DNA of 61,999 nucleotides. Source: an uncultured Acetobacteraceae bacterium (lineage in GTDB: Bacteria > Pseudomonadota > Alphaproteobacteria > Acetobacterales > Acetobacteraceae). This document shows, one piece after another, positions 9,636 to 18,522 of this stretch. A program made the position numbers and the translations under genes. The notes under the pieces were generated by a model, which saw only the letters and a program-made list of their open reading frames with translations, searched no databases and was not told where the DNA came from. The stretch is from NCBI GenBank assembly GCA_937873205.1, contig CALMVO010000110.1, positions 1 through 61,999 of the forward strand. Direction: 5' to 3'. Each line of letters opens with the position of its first letter. Positions within the stretch are counted from its first letter, which is position 1.

Positions 9636-10025
9636 ATGGCGACGCAGGAGGCGACCGGGGCTTTCGACGTCACGCTGACGCCGACAGGCCCGGCCGACGC
9701 GGCGGTGAGTAGCATGACCTTCGACAAGACCTTCCACGGCGGGCTGGAGGCCACCAGCGTCGGCCAGATGCTGGCGGTGCGGAACCCGGCCAACGGCTCG
9801 GCCGGCTATGTGGCGATGGAGCGGGTGACCGGCACCCTGGCCGGTCGGCACGGCTCGTTCGCACTGCAGCAGAGCGGGTGGATGACCAGGGACGGCGAGT
9901 CGCTCTCGGTTTCCATCGTTCCCGGCTCGGCGACCGGCGACCTGGCCGGTCTGTCCGGCACGATGGAGATCGCTGTCCGTGGCGGCCGCCACGAGTATGG
10001 CCTGCATTACAGCCTGCCGGATTAG
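9636..10025 (+). CDS. DUF3224 domain protein
   Basis: From the ATG at 9636 the protein has 129 residues and covers the whole DUF3224 domain: ATGAFDVTLTP at the start, FDKTFHGGLEATSVGQML, GSAGYVAMERVTGTLAGR, then SFALQQSGWM and GTMEIAVRGGRHEYGLHY. DUF3224 is a small beta-barrel fold of unknown function. An earlier TTG at 9615 is in frame. A signal-peptide-like sequence starts at 9547 but is out of frame by one base (see findings), so the protein may once have been exported. The neighbours are the oxygenase pseudogene upstream and a convergent Gly-rich lipoprotein. Confidence 0.85.
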   Translation: MATQEATGAFDVTLTPTGPADAAVSSMTFDKTFHGGLEATSVGQMLAVRNPANGSAGYVAMERVTGTLAGRHGSFALQQSGWMTRDGESLSVSIVPGSATGDLAGLSGTMEIAVRGGRHEYGLHYSLPD

Positions 10026-10058
10026 GCGTCCGGTCGCCTCGGCATCGACGAGACCGGT

Positions 10059-10394
10059 CTAGCGGCCGTGTCCGCCGCCACCACCGCCACCGCCGTGGAA
10101 TCCGCCACCGCCACCGCCGTGATATCCACCGCCGCCGCCATGGAACCCCCCGCCGCCATGGAAGCCACCGGGAAGGCCGGGCGCGCCGCCATGGAAGCCG
10201 CGACCGCCGTACGGCCCGACCCCGTAGCCAGACCCCCAGCCGCCGAAACCGCCGCCATAGACATCGTCGCCGTAGTAGCCGCCGAACCCGTCGGGGCCAC
10301 CGCCATATCCGCCGCCGACGCAACCGGCCACCGAGCCCGCCGCGAGGGCGAGCAACAGGACGAGCGTTGCTTGCCGGCCTGCGGGGCGGCTCAC
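10059..10394 (-). CDS. Glycine/histidine-rich lipoprotein
   Basis: With the GTG start at 10394, the protein has 111 residues. Its signal sequence ends in a lipobox (SVAGC) at about residue 25. The mature part is almost only Gly with Tyr, Phe and His, including runs such as GGYHGGGGGGFHGGG. This composition suggests a disordered surface or periplasmic lipoprotein; the His residues might bind metal. The GTG overlaps the stop of the upstream VOC gene (GTGA), which shows coupled translation and supports this start. An upstream Met exists but lies inside the VOC gene. The function is unknown. Confidence 0.68.
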   Translation of the reverse strand: MSRPAGRQATLVLLLALAAGSVAGCVGGGYGGGPDGFGGYYGDDVYGGGFGGWGSGYGVGPYGGRGFHGGAPGLPGGFHGGGGFHGGGGGYHGGGGGGFHGGGGGGGGHGR

Positions 10395-11335
10395 TTGGCC
10401 TCTCCCGCAGCGTTGTCGTCGGACCATTGCAGCAGCCCGAACAGCGCGCTCTGCGGGTCGGTCACGAGCGCTATGGTGCCGCCCTGGCTGTCCTCGTGCG
10501 GCGCCACCACGACCGTGCCACCGAGCCGCGTCACGTTCGCGGCCGTGGCGGCGATGTCCGCGACCCGGACGTAGTTGATCCAGCGCGGATGCATGACCGC
10601 CTGCGTCGCGGGCAGCGGGTTGACGCTGGCCCGTGCATACGACCCGGAGGCCAGGATCAGGTGGCTGGCCTGCCGCGGGTCAGGCGAGGGAAAAACGTCG
10701 TAGCCGAGCACTGTCCTGTAGAAGGCCGCGTCCGCCGACGGATCGGTCGTCACCAGCGAGCTCCAGATCCACTGGCCGGGCAGCGCCGCCACGTCCGGCG
10801 GATCGCCGCTGCCCGACGTCAGCATGCCGAATACCGCACCCTGCGGATCGCGCAGCAGCGCGTCATGGCCGATATTGGCCAGCTCGTGCGGCGCCACCAG
10901 CACCGATGCGCCGTGCGCCACCGCGGTATCCACGCTCGCGGCCAGGGTGTCGGTCGACAGGAACGAGCGCCAGGCCGGGCGCCCGGCGGGTTCCATCGGC
11001 TTCTGGGCGATCGCGGCCACGGTCCGTCCGCCGAGCGAGGCCTGGCCGTAGAGGGTCCGTCCGAGATAGGCGTTGGTGAACCGCCAGCCGAACAGGCTCG
11101 AATAGAACCGCTCCGCCGCGATCAGGTCGGGCGTCACCAGGGCGGCGAACACCATCTTGCCCGGGAGGTGCGCCGCGGTGGGAGCCGGCACCAGCGCCGG
11201 CAGGTCGGCTGCCGCCTGGGCCTGGGCCGTCCCGCTCATGCAGCACGCCGTGGCGACAAGCGCCGCCGCCATGCCGACGCGCAGGCCGTGGTCCAGGGCC
11301 CGGGTCAGATCCCGCCGTCCGTCCGGTCGCGACAC
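10391..11335 (-). CDS. Exported VOC-fold (glyoxalase/dioxygenase superfamily) protein, two domains
   Basis: This 314-residue protein has a long N-terminal signal peptide (hydrophobic core near residues 20-35, likely cut after TAQAQA) and two tandem VOC domains, about 55-170 and 185-305. The typical pattern is clear: MVFAALVTPDLIAAERFYSSL in two pieces, a second domain with DPSADAAFYRTVLGYDV, and the ends DPQGAVFGML and DPQSALFGLLQW. Cytoplasmic VOC pairs are common; an exported form is less so. Metal-binding and catalytic residues cannot be assigned with confidence. It is the first gene of a two-gene unit with the Gly-rich lipoprotein. Confidence 0.83.
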   Translation of the reverse strand: MSRPDGRRDLTRALDHGLRVGMAAALVATACCMSGTAQAQAAADLPALVPAPTAAHLPGKMVFAALVTPDLIAAERFYSSLFGWRFTNAYLGRTLYGQASLGGRTVAAIAQKPMEPAGRPAWRSFLSTDTLAASVDTAVAHGASVLVAPHELANIGHDALLRDPQGAVFGMLTSGSGDPPDVAALPGQWIWSSLVTTDPSADAAFYRTVLGYDVFPSPDPRQASHLILASGSYARASVNPLPATQAVMHPRWINYVRVADIAATAANVTRLGGTVVVAPHEDSQGGTIALVTDPQSALFGLLQWSDDNAAGEAK

Positions 11336-11590
11336 GTCTGATCTCCGCCGAGGGGTGTCTCCGTAGCGCGGGGACGGACACCCCTACGTGGCGGCGGCCC
11401 GCGCGGTTCCATGCGCCGCCGCCGATCCCTCCTCGGCCGCCGCGCGCCCGAGCCGGCGCGGTCATCGCCCGCGACCGCCGAAGGATCGGCAGACGACACG
11501 CCCCGGACTGATACCGCGCGTTTCATGGGATCGTCTTGCGGAGGGTCGGACGACGTCCAAATGTCCGAAAACCTCTTTGGGATGGACGGA

Positions 11591-11914
11591 ATGCGGGCCC
11601 TCCGAATCGGAAACCTGATCCTGCTGACCGTGCTGGGCGGATGCGTGGAGGTCCCCCCGCCGCCGCCCTTGCTGGTGCTGCCGGCGGCGTCCGCTTCCGC
11701 CGCTGTCGCGTACCGCGGCCCGTCGCCCGCGATGACCGCGACCCGCCCGTCCGGCCAGCATGTGGCGACGACCAGCACCGCCGTCGCCTATCCGGGGTTC
11801 GTCTATCCGGGCTACCCGTATTACGCGCCCTATCCCTACTCCGTGCCCTACCCGTTCTTTCGGCCGTATCCCATCTATTCCGGTTACTACGCCTACCCGT
11901 TTCCTGTCCCGTAA
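11591..11914 (+). CDS. Small proline/tyrosine-rich lipoprotein
   Basis: From the ATG at 11591 the protein has 107 residues. The signal MRALRIGNLILLTVLGGC ends in a lipobox (VLGGC). The mature part has a poly-Pro stretch (VEVPPPPPLL), an Ala/Ser-rich middle and a tail of Tyr-Pro repeats (YPYYAPYPYSVPYPFF). Such sequences are probably disordered and may reach through peptidoglycan. Earlier in-frame starts at 11582 and 11561 are possible. It converges with the next lipoprotein gene with only nine bases between stops. The 255 bases before it hold no gene I can support. Confidence 0.58.
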   Translation: MRALRIGNLILLTVLGGCVEVPPPPPLLVLPAASASAAVAYRGPSPAMTATRPSGQHVATTSTAVAYPGFVYPGYPYYAPYPYSVPYPFFRPYPIYSGYYAYPFPVP

Positions 11915-11923
11915 CGTCCGGGG

Positions 11924-12280
11924 CTACGGCCTCCGTCGGCCCGTGGCACCCGGCTGGGCCGCCTCCTCCGCACCGGCCTCCGCCGTCGTCAGGCACCGGA
12001 AGGTGGCGTCGAAGGCGGTCGGATAATATGGCGTGAAGGGATTGCCGTCCGGACGAAGATCCAGGATCACGCTGACCCGGCCCTGACGCAGGCAGAACCT
12101 GTTCGCCTCCGCCAGCACCGCCCGATCGGCAGCACGGCCGCCGCCCAGCACCGGGGCGCGCTCCTCGGACAGGACATAGGTGTCGGGGCCGACCGCCACG
12201 ACGCCGCTGCCAAAGCCGCATCCCGCCAGCCAGCAGGGCAGCAGGACCGCCGGCAGCGCCGTCCACCTGGCCAAGGCCAA
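11924..12280 (-). CDS. Small conserved lipoprotein of unknown function
   Basis: The protein has 118 residues with a lipoprotein signal: hydrophobic PAVLLPCWLAGC with the lipobox LAGC at about residue 21. The mature part has GPDTYVLSEERAP, followed by ALAEANRFC-like helix and a C-terminal segment with FDATFRCL; two further cysteines may pair. I have a memory of similar short lipoproteins in Proteobacteria with this GPDTY start, but no function. It lies 30 bases downstream of the tricorn-like gene on the same strand and may share its transcript. Confidence 0.65.
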   Translation of the reverse strand: MALARWTALPAVLLPCWLAGCGFGSGVVAVGPDTYVLSEERAPVLGGGRAADRAVLAEANRFCLRQGRVSVILDLRPDGNPFTPYYPTAFDATFRCLTTAEAGAEEAAQPGATGRRRP

Positions 12281-12310
12281 GGCCGCGGCCCCGGGGCCCG
12301 CCGGTCCGGC

Positions 12311-15300
12311 CTACCGCCCCGACCCGAACGAGGCCGGCGGCACGGTGCCGTCGGGCGGGTAGGCCGGCAGCGGCGGCGGCGGCGGCACGACCCCATGCGG
12401 CGTGCGGCCGAGCCGGTTCAGCAGCGTCTTCACACCGGTCTCGAGCTGGATGTCGTGGTCGGTCTGGTATTCGCCCGGCACGTCCTCGACCTCGATGTCG
12501 GGATCGACGCCGTGGTTCTCGATCACCCATTTTCCGTCGGTTCCATACAGGCTGTCCTCCGACACCGTGATGTATCCGCCGTCGAGCAGCGTCCAGTTGC
12601 CGCGGATGCCGCGCACGCCGCCCCAGGTGCGGGTGCCGATCAGCGGTCCCAGCCCGTACTTGCGGAAGTAGTAGGGGAAGATGTCGCCGTCGGACGCCGA
12701 GTAGTGGTTCATCAGCACCGCCTTCGGCCCGTCCACCAGCTGCTCGGGCGCGGTCATCGCCGCCCGCTCGCGGTTGGTGGACATGCCGACCAGCACGCGG
12801 CGCAGCCGCTCCAGCACGATCTGGTCGATGAAGCCGCCATTGTTCCAGCGGTCGTCGATCAGCAGCGCCTGGCGGTCGATCTGCGGATAGAACTGGCGGA
12901 TGAACTGCTCCATCCCCAGGCTCTCCATGTCGGACAGGTAGACGTAGCCGACGCGGCCGCCGGAGAGCTGGTTCACCTTCTGGCGGTTGTGGTCGATCCA
13001 GTATTGCTCGCGCACCGCCAGCTCGTTGGCGAGCGGAAGCACCGTCACGTCGCGGCGCGGCGCCGTCGCCGAACGCGCCACCGTCAGCGTGACCGGGCCC
13101 TGCAGCCCGACCATGATGCTGTAGGGGGTGTCGGGCGCCCGCAGCTCCTGGCCGTTCACCGCCAGCAGGAAGTCGCCCGCATGCACGTCGACACCGGGTT
13201 CGGTGAGCGGGCTGCGGTACTGGCTCCTGGTGTTGTCGCCGGGATAGATCATGGCGAAGCGGTAGCGGCCGGTCGCGGTGTCCTGCGCGTAGTCGGCGCC
13301 CAGCAGCGGCGTTGTCACCGCCTCGGTGCGGTCGCCGTCGTCGCCGCCGCCGACATAGGTGTGCGAGTTGCCGAGCTCGCCCTGGATCTGGCCGATCAGG
13401 TAGTTCAGGTCCTCGCGCGTGCCCAGCAGCGGCAGCAGCCGGGCGTAGGAATCGTGCACACGCTGCCAGTCGTCGCCGTTCATCGACGCGCTGTAGAACA
13501 GGTCGCGCTCGAGCCGCCAGGCGTTCTCGAACATCTCCGACCACTCCTGGCGCGGATCGACCCGCTCGCGCATCGTCTCCAGGTGCAGCGCCTTCTCGCC
13601 CACCGCCTTGCCGTCCACCATCGGCTTCGTGTCGACGATCATCCACGCCTTGCCGTGCTTGATCAGCGCGCGGCCGCCGTCGGCCGACAGCGCGTAGCCG
13701 TCGAGGTCCTGCACCACCACCGCGTCCTTGCGGGCATCCATGTCGTAGACGTGCAGCGCCGACGTTTCGCCGGGAAGGTTGCCCTCGATCAGGGCGGGCG
13801 GCTGCGTCAGGTAGACGACGCGGTGGTCGCGCACGTCCATCGCCGCGATGTCGGTGGGTGGGACCGGCACCGGCATCGCGCGCCGCATCAGCCCGTCCAG
13901 GTCGATGTGGATCGCTCCCGACAGCCCCGGATGCCACCCCTTTTCGCCGTTCGCGGGTGCGGGGCCGGTGGTGGCGCCAGCGGCCGCGGCGGCCGGCTTG
14001 CCGTGTCCGGGCGGGTTGACGGCGACCTGGTCAGGTCGCGCCTGGAACGCGCCCTCGTCCGATTGTGGTGCGAACGGCGACGGCGTGGCGGCGGCCAACG
14101 TCGCCACGTAGATCCCGTCCGACTTCAGCGTGGCGACGTTGAATTCGCTCGACGAGAAGGTCGGCAGCTCGTGGCGGGTCGAGACGAAGTAGAGGTACTT
14201 GCCATCCGGCGAGAAGGCCGGATCGAAATCGTTGGCCATCGCGTCGCTGACCACGGTGTCGCGCGGCAGGGCGATTTCATACAGGTGGATCTCGCGCTGC
14301 CTGTTGGCGCGCCTGGTGCTGTAGGCGAGCCACTTGCCGTCCGGCGAGAACGCCGCGTCGTGGATCTCGTCGTACGGGTCGGCTGCCACCTTGCGGGGCT
14401 CGGCGCCGCCGCTGGTGTCGACCAGCCAGAGATTGTGATTGGCGTCCGGCACCGCCAGCATGTGACCGTCCGGCGACCAGACCGGCGTGTAGTAGAAGCC
14501 GGTCCTGAAGTGGGTGACCAGCGTTTCCGGGCCGCCCGCGGCGGGCCGCACCGCCACCTGCTGCTCGCCGCTGCCGTCGGTGGTGTAGGCGATGGTGCGG
14601 CCGTCCGGCGACCAGGCCGGATGGTCCTCGTCCGCGCCGCTGGTGTTGGTGATGTCGCGGATGGTGCCGTGCTCGGCCGGCACGGTGAAGATGTCGCCGC
14701 GCGCCGAGAAGGCGGCGCGAGCGCCGTTGGGCGCCAGCGCGTAGTCGACCGTCTGCGAGGTGTCGACGTCGCGGATCGCGCCCGCGACGCTCACCCAGCG
14801 CGGCTGCGTGCGGGTGCCGTCGTCCGGCACGTCGACCCGCACCTCGCGCAGCGCCTGGCTCGGCAGATCCACCGCCCACAACTTCCCCCCCTGCTGGAAG
14901 GTGATGCTGTCGTCGCCGTAGGAGGGGAACTCGATGTCGGTGTCGGCGAAGTGCGTGACCTGCGCGGTCTGCTTCGTGTCCAGGTCGTAGACCCAGATAT
15001 TCTCGCGCCGGTTGGCGTCGCGGTCCGACAGGAAGTAGATCTTGCGGCCGACCCACATCGGCGAGGTCGAGGTGCCCTTCCAGTCGGTGATGTGGGTCAG
15101 CGTCCTGGTATCGAAGTCGTAGGTGTCGACCGCCTCGGCTCGGCCGCCGTCGTAGCGCTTCCAGGTGCGGAAGTCGCGGAACATGCGGGTGTAGGCGATC
15201 GTGTGCCCGTCCGGGCCGAAGGTCAGCAGGCCGCCTCGGTCGAGCGGCAGCAGCGTCGGCAGCCCGCCCGCCAGCGGCACCGTGAACAGCCGGTTCTGCG

Positions 15301-15799
15301 ACGGGTTCCAGTCCATACGGCGCGACATGAACACGATGGACTTCGAGTCCGGCGTCCAGGTGACCACCATGTTGTCCGGTCCCCAGCGCGTCGGCGCCTT
15401 CGCCACCACGTCGGAGTGGAAGGTCAGCCGGCGCGCCTCGCCGCCGCCGGCCGGGATGACGTAGACGTCCTCGTTGCCCTGCGTGGTGGCGGTGTAGGCG
15501 ATCCACTTCCCGTCCGGAGAGTAACGCGGCATCACGTCCTGGCCGGGATCGGCGGTCAGCCGCAGCGCGGTGCCGCCTGCCTTGGGCACGCTCCACAGGT
15601 TGCCGTGCGCCACGAACACGATACGGCCCTGCGACGCGTTCGGGAACCGCATCAGCGTCGGCGCCGGCGCCGCAGCACCGAGTTCCGCCGCCGCCCGCGC
15701 CGGCAACGCCGCACCCGCCGCCATCGCCGACAGCAGCCCGGTCGCCAGGATCCTCTCGCACCAGGACCGGACGGGGCGGTACCAGATCGTGTGAGCCAT
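12311..15799 (-). CDS. Periplasmic tricorn-like protease, S41 family
   Basis: Starting at MAHTIWYR, the protein has 1162 residues. A signal peptide (cut near PARA, residue 35) sends it to the periplasm. An N-terminal beta-propeller of TolB/WD-type blades follows, with repeated SPDGKW, TPDSKS, SPDGRT and SPDGHM motifs, and then a second propeller. The C-terminal half holds the core: GNSHTY (catalytic His with Ser), a PDZ domain (about 850-930), the strand LLIDDRWNNGGF, the nucleophile in YSASDGD near residue 1036 and ENHG with the essential Glu. It probably degrades peptides released by other proteases. All tricorn catalytic motifs are present. An in-frame Met 20 codons upstream is less likely as the start, because it would put a long tail before the signal. 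Confidence 0.93.
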   Translation of the reverse strand: MAHTIWYRPVRSWCERILATGLLSAMAAGAALPARAAAELGAAAPAPTLMRFPNASQGRIVFVAHGNLWSVPKAGGTALRLTADPGQDVMPRYSPDGKWIAYTATTQGNEDVYVIPAGGGEARRLTFHSDVVAKAPTRWGPDNMVVTWTPDSKSIVFMSRRMDWNPSQNRLFTVPLAGGLPTLLPLDRGGLLTFGPDGHTIAYTRMFRDFRTWKRYDGGRAEAVDTYDFDTRTLTHITDWKGTSTSPMWVGRKIYFLSDRDANRRENIWVYDLDTKQTAQVTHFADTDIEFPSYGDDSITFQQGGKLWAVDLPSQALREVRVDVPDDGTRTQPRWVSVAGAIRDVDTSQTVDYALAPNGARAAFSARGDIFTVPAEHGTIRDITNTSGADEDHPAWSPDGRTIAYTTDGSGEQQVAVRPAAGGPETLVTHFRTGFYYTPVWSPDGHMLAVPDANHNLWLVDTSGGAEPRKVAADPYDEIHDAAFSPDGKWLAYSTRRANRQREIHLYEIALPRDTVVSDAMANDFDPAFSPDGKYLYFVSTRHELPTFSSSEFNVATLKSDGIYVATLAAATPSPFAPQSDEGAFQARPDQVAVNPPGHGKPAAAAAGATTGPAPANGEKGWHPGLSGAIHIDLDGLMRRAMPVPVPPTDIAAMDVRDHRVVYLTQPPALIEGNLPGETSALHVYDMDARKDAVVVQDLDGYALSADGGRALIKHGKAWMIVDTKPMVDGKAVGEKALHLETMRERVDPRQEWSEMFENAWRLERDLFYSASMNGDDWQRVHDSYARLLPLLGTREDLNYLIGQIQGELGNSHTYVGGGDDGDRTEAVTTPLLGADYAQDTATGRYRFAMIYPGDNTRSQYRSPLTEPGVDVHAGDFLLAVNGQELRAPDTPYSIMVGLQGPVTLTVARSATAPRRDVTVLPLANELAVREQYWIDHNRQKVNQLSGGRVGYVYLSDMESLGMEQFIRQFYPQIDRQALLIDDRWNNGGFIDQIVLERLRRVLVGMSTNRERAAMTAPEQLVDGPKAVLMNHYSASDGDIFPYYFRKYGLGPLIGTRTWGGVRGIRGNWTLLDGGYITVSEDSLYGTDGKWVIENHGVDPDIEVEDVPGEYQTDHDIQLETGVKTLLNRLGRTPHGVVPPPPPLPAYPPDGTVPPASFGSGR

Positions 15800-16073
15800 C
15801 GCGGTACGGATTCCGGGCAGGAGAGCCCGCAGGCAAGCCCGTGCGCGCGCGGCGGTCAAGCGGGGCGAGGTCGCGTCCGGCCTTGCGTCCCCCAGCCGGC
15901 GCGGCTAGCGTCCGCCCCGCATCAGGAGTTGGGCTGATCCCCAACGCCAACCTGCCTCCCCGGGCAAGGTGGCGTCCCGTTCAGGGAGATGCGGCCGCTT
16001 CCGGCAATCCACGGGAACACGCCGCACGACACGAACGATCGGGTCGACCCGCTCCGCCCGGAGGACGTGAATC

Positions 16074-16427
16074 GTGCTGGACGTGCCTGCCCCCCTGCGA
16101 GACGTGGCGCAAGACCTCGCCGTCGACCGGTCGTGGGAGCCTCTCTGCCGCCGCCTCGCCGTGAACGGTGGCGACGCCTACGAGCTGGTTTGCGTCGGCA
16201 CCGCCCGCGACCATCTGGGACACCGGCGGCGCTGCGCCTGGCACCTGGTGCTGCACCGGCAGGCCGGCGGCGACTGGACCCACCTCTACCGCGTGCTGCC
16301 CGAGCATGGCGGCACCCTGGTGCTGCTCGACCAGGCGAGACCCGGAGACGCGCGCGCCGCGTTGCGCCATCATGCCATCCGCCATGGTCTGGGCCATGTC
16401 CCGGGCCAGGCCGGCCGGACGAGCTGA
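16074..16427 (+). CDS. Small protein of unknown function upstream of the PfkB kinase
   Basis: This 117-residue protein starts at GTG with GGAGG eight bases upstream. It looks like a compact soluble domain, with LVCVGTARDHLGH, a strand WHLVLHRQ and YRVLPEHGGTLVLLDQ. It is rich in His and Arg and has two cysteines. I recognise no family. The stop is 38 bases before the kinase start on the same strand, so the two are probably co-transcribed. It could bind or modify a partner of the kinase, but that is a guess. Confidence 0.6.
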   Translation: MLDVPAPLRDVAQDLAVDRSWEPLCRRLAVNGGDAYELVCVGTARDHLGHRRRCAWHLVLHRQAGGDWTHLYRVLPEHGGTLVLLDQARPGDARAALRHHAIRHGLGHVPGQAGRTS

Positions 16428-16465
16428 CGCACCGGACGATCCGACGCGAAGGGAGCCTCCCCCCG

Positions 16466-17440
16466 ATGACCGTGCCCGCCATCGTCACCGTGACGCTGAA
16501 CCCGGCGATCGACCATGCCATCCTGCTGGGCGAGCTGGTCCCCGGCACCGTGCACCGGGCGCGGTCCTCGGTCCGCGCCGCCGGCGGCAAGGGGGTCAAC
16601 GTCGCCGGCTGCCTGTCGGATTGGCGCCAGACGGGCGAGCCGCCGGTGGTCGCCACCGGCCTCATCGGCGAGATCAACGCGCCCACCTTCGAGGACTTCT
16701 TCGCCGCCAAGGGCATCGCCGACCGCTTCGTGCGCATCCCCGGCCACACCCGCAACAACATCAAGCTGCTCGACGAGGCCACCGGCGACACCACCGCCGT
16801 CAACCTGCCCGGCCTGACCCCGACCCAGGCGCATCTCGAGCGGCTGCGCGACGTGCTGGACGCCGAGGCGGTCCCGGACAGCATCGTCGTGCTGTCCGGC
16901 AGCCTGCCGCCTGGCCTGCCCTCGCACGGCTACCGCGACATCATCGGCCACCTGAACCAGCGCGGCATCCGGATGGTGCTGGACACCGGCGGCCTGCCGC
17001 TGCGGGACGCGCTCGACGCGCCGCCCGGCCGGTTGCCCTGGGCGATCAAGCCGAACCAGCAAGAGCTGGAGGAGTGTTCCGGCGAGACCTTCGCCGACCT
17101 CGGCCAGATGGCCCGCGCCGCGCACGCGCTGTGCCGCCGCGGCGTCGGCCTGGTGGTGGTGTCGCGCGGCGCCGAGGGCGCGCTGTTCGTGAGCGAGCGC
17201 CACGTGCTGCTGGGCCGCCCGCCGATCCTGCAGCTCACCAGCACGGTGGGCGCCGGCGACGCGCTGGTGGCCGGCCTGGTCGCCGCCCTGTCGGAGGATG
17301 CCGAGCCCGAGCGCGTCGCCCGCCTGGCGCTCGCCTTTGCCGCCGCCAAGCTGGCGCGGCAGGGCCCGCATCTGCCCGATCGCGCCGCCGTGCTGGCGCA
17401 GCTCGACCAGATGACAATCGAGCGGCTGGCGGCGCTGTGA
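16466..17440 (+). CDS. PfkB-family sugar-phosphate kinase (1-phosphofructokinase type)
   Basis: The 324-residue protein has the PfkB fold. The start VTLNPAIDHAI is typical of the 1-phosphofructokinase/tagatose-6-phosphate kinase branch. The first signature is present as AAGGKGVNVAGCLSDW, and the second, with the anion hole and catalytic Asp, as TVGAGDALVAGLVAAL near residue 255. NKxE-like IKPNQQELEE is also seen. It probably phosphorylates fructose 1-phosphate or fructose 6-phosphate. GGGAG lies just before the ATG. No PTS genes are nearby, so a link to fructose uptake cannot be shown. A CCAGGGGC hairpin follows the stop. Confidence 0.9.
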   Translation: MTVPAIVTVTLNPAIDHAILLGELVPGTVHRARSSVRAAGGKGVNVAGCLSDWRQTGEPPVVATGLIGEINAPTFEDFFAAKGIADRFVRIPGHTRNNIKLLDEATGDTTAVNLPGLTPTQAHLERLRDVLDAEAVPDSIVVLSGSLPPGLPSHGYRDIIGHLNQRGIRMVLDTGGLPLRDALDAPPGRLPWAIKPNQQELEECSGETFADLGQMARAAHALCRRGVGLVVVSRGAEGALFVSERHVLLGRPPILQLTSTVGAGDALVAGLVAALSEDAEPERVARLALAFAAAKLARQGPHLPDRAAVLAQLDQMTIERLAAL

Positions 17441-17442
17441 GG

Positions 17443-17461
17443 CCAGGGGCGTCGCCCCTGG
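17443..17461 (+). terminator. Perfect 8-bp hairpin after the PfkB kinase gene
   Basis: Two bases after the stop, CCAGGGGC pairs with GCCCCTGG around the loop GTC. There is no T-run, so termination is an inference from position. An almost identical hairpin follows leuA (61896-61914), so this is a recurring element in the genome. Confidence 0.45.
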
Positions 17462-17520
17462 ACCCCATTGAGGCCATCAGCCCCAGGCCCGATCATGACG
17501 TCCGCCGAGCCTACGGATCT

Positions 17521-18276
17521 TCAGTCGTTGATCTCCAGGTTCGTCGAGTCACTGCAACTTCCGGCTTTGACGCGCAGAAAACGGAGAAGAGACATGATTA
17601 CATGGCTGTGCTCGGAGGGACAGCTATTTTCAGGCCCTTTGACCTCAACCACTAGTTTCGTGTCACGGTCAAACATAATGAGGAAACATGGCAGATCATC
17701 TTTATAAACTGCTATGAGGATCTCTTCCGATTTCTGCAAGCGGCTGATATATCTTTTAGTATATTCCGACATTTGCCCCGATCCAGACAGGCAGTTTTGG
17801 AAATCACGGCCTGTTTTATATAAAGACGCTCTATCGTTGACTTTGAAAGCGAAATACCTTCCTCTCCTGCCTTTCCATTCTAGCCCCCAAGGCTTGTCCT
17901 CTCTTATTTTTTGAAGCGCTTCATTTCTGTATCTTTTGAAGTCCCTGATTTTATTAATTAATTCTAATCTATCAAGTTTTTTCTCTTGAAGACCCCTCAG
18001 AGTCTTTTTGGCGACTTTCGCCGCCTGCTGTCCGTAATTCAGGCCGCTCTCCGGAAGCATCCAACTAAGGCATTTCGCTACACTGCGGATTTCTCCGTCG
18101 ACTTCAACATTCAAGACAGATGCTCCCTGTTTCTGGGAGTATTGCTGCCTTGCGATGATATCCTTCGCATAAAGTTCAGCCAAAGGCACGGCAATATCTT
18201 TCGGGCGCGCTCCCTTCTTTATAAAGCTTAGTGCAATCCCTAGTACAAGATTCCTCACCTGCTGCAGCGCAGACAT
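17521..18276 (-). CDS. AT-rich foreign gene of unknown function, possibly PcfJ-like C-terminus
   Basis: The gene encodes 251 residues from the ATG at 18276, which has GAGG nine bases upstream; the Met at 18285 sits directly on that site and is less likely. The protein is Lys-rich (KKGARPKDIAV, KVAKKTLRGLQEKKLD) and its codons often end in A or T, unlike every neighbour. This points to recent transfer. Residues 165-235 read FKVNDRASLYKTGRDFQNCL, then a strand ILIAVYKDDLPCFLIMFD and VEVKGPEN. This order recalls the end of PcfJ-type plasmid or phage proteins, but the match is weak. No integrase or other mobile gene is adjacent. Confidence 0.7.
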   Translation of the reverse strand: MSALQQVRNLVLGIALSFIKKGARPKDIAVPLAELYAKDIIARQQYSQKQGASVLNVEVDGEIRSVAKCLSWMLPESGLNYGQQAAKVAKKTLRGLQEKKLDRLELINKIRDFKRYRNEALQKIREDKPWGLEWKGRRGRYFAFKVNDRASLYKTGRDFQNCLSGSGQMSEYTKRYISRLQKSEEILIAVYKDDLPCFLIMFDRDTKLVVEVKGPENSCPSEHSHVIMSLLRFLRVKAGSCSDSTNLEIND

Positions 18277-18522
18277 TTTGATCATCCTCGGATTAGGGTT
18301 TGCAGGCTCGGAGGTGCCACCTACGGGCAACATCTGGCCTTGCTCATCGGAGAAGTGTTGTGAATCAGTGACTTACGTCACGGCGATCACTCGGTCGCAC
18401 TTGTCCTAGTTTAAGCAATAGCACACCCTGCCACTAGATGCAAGTGCGTGTTATTCGCATAAGAAGATCAGAATTGGGATTTTGATTTTATCGAGGCCGC
18501 GTGTTGAGCTGCTCGCGGCTGC

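Noticed and set aside
12395-15937. Long plus-strand frame opposite the tricorn-like gene
   Set aside because: The translation is His/Val/Arg-rich without any domain; the minus frame has all tricorn motifs.
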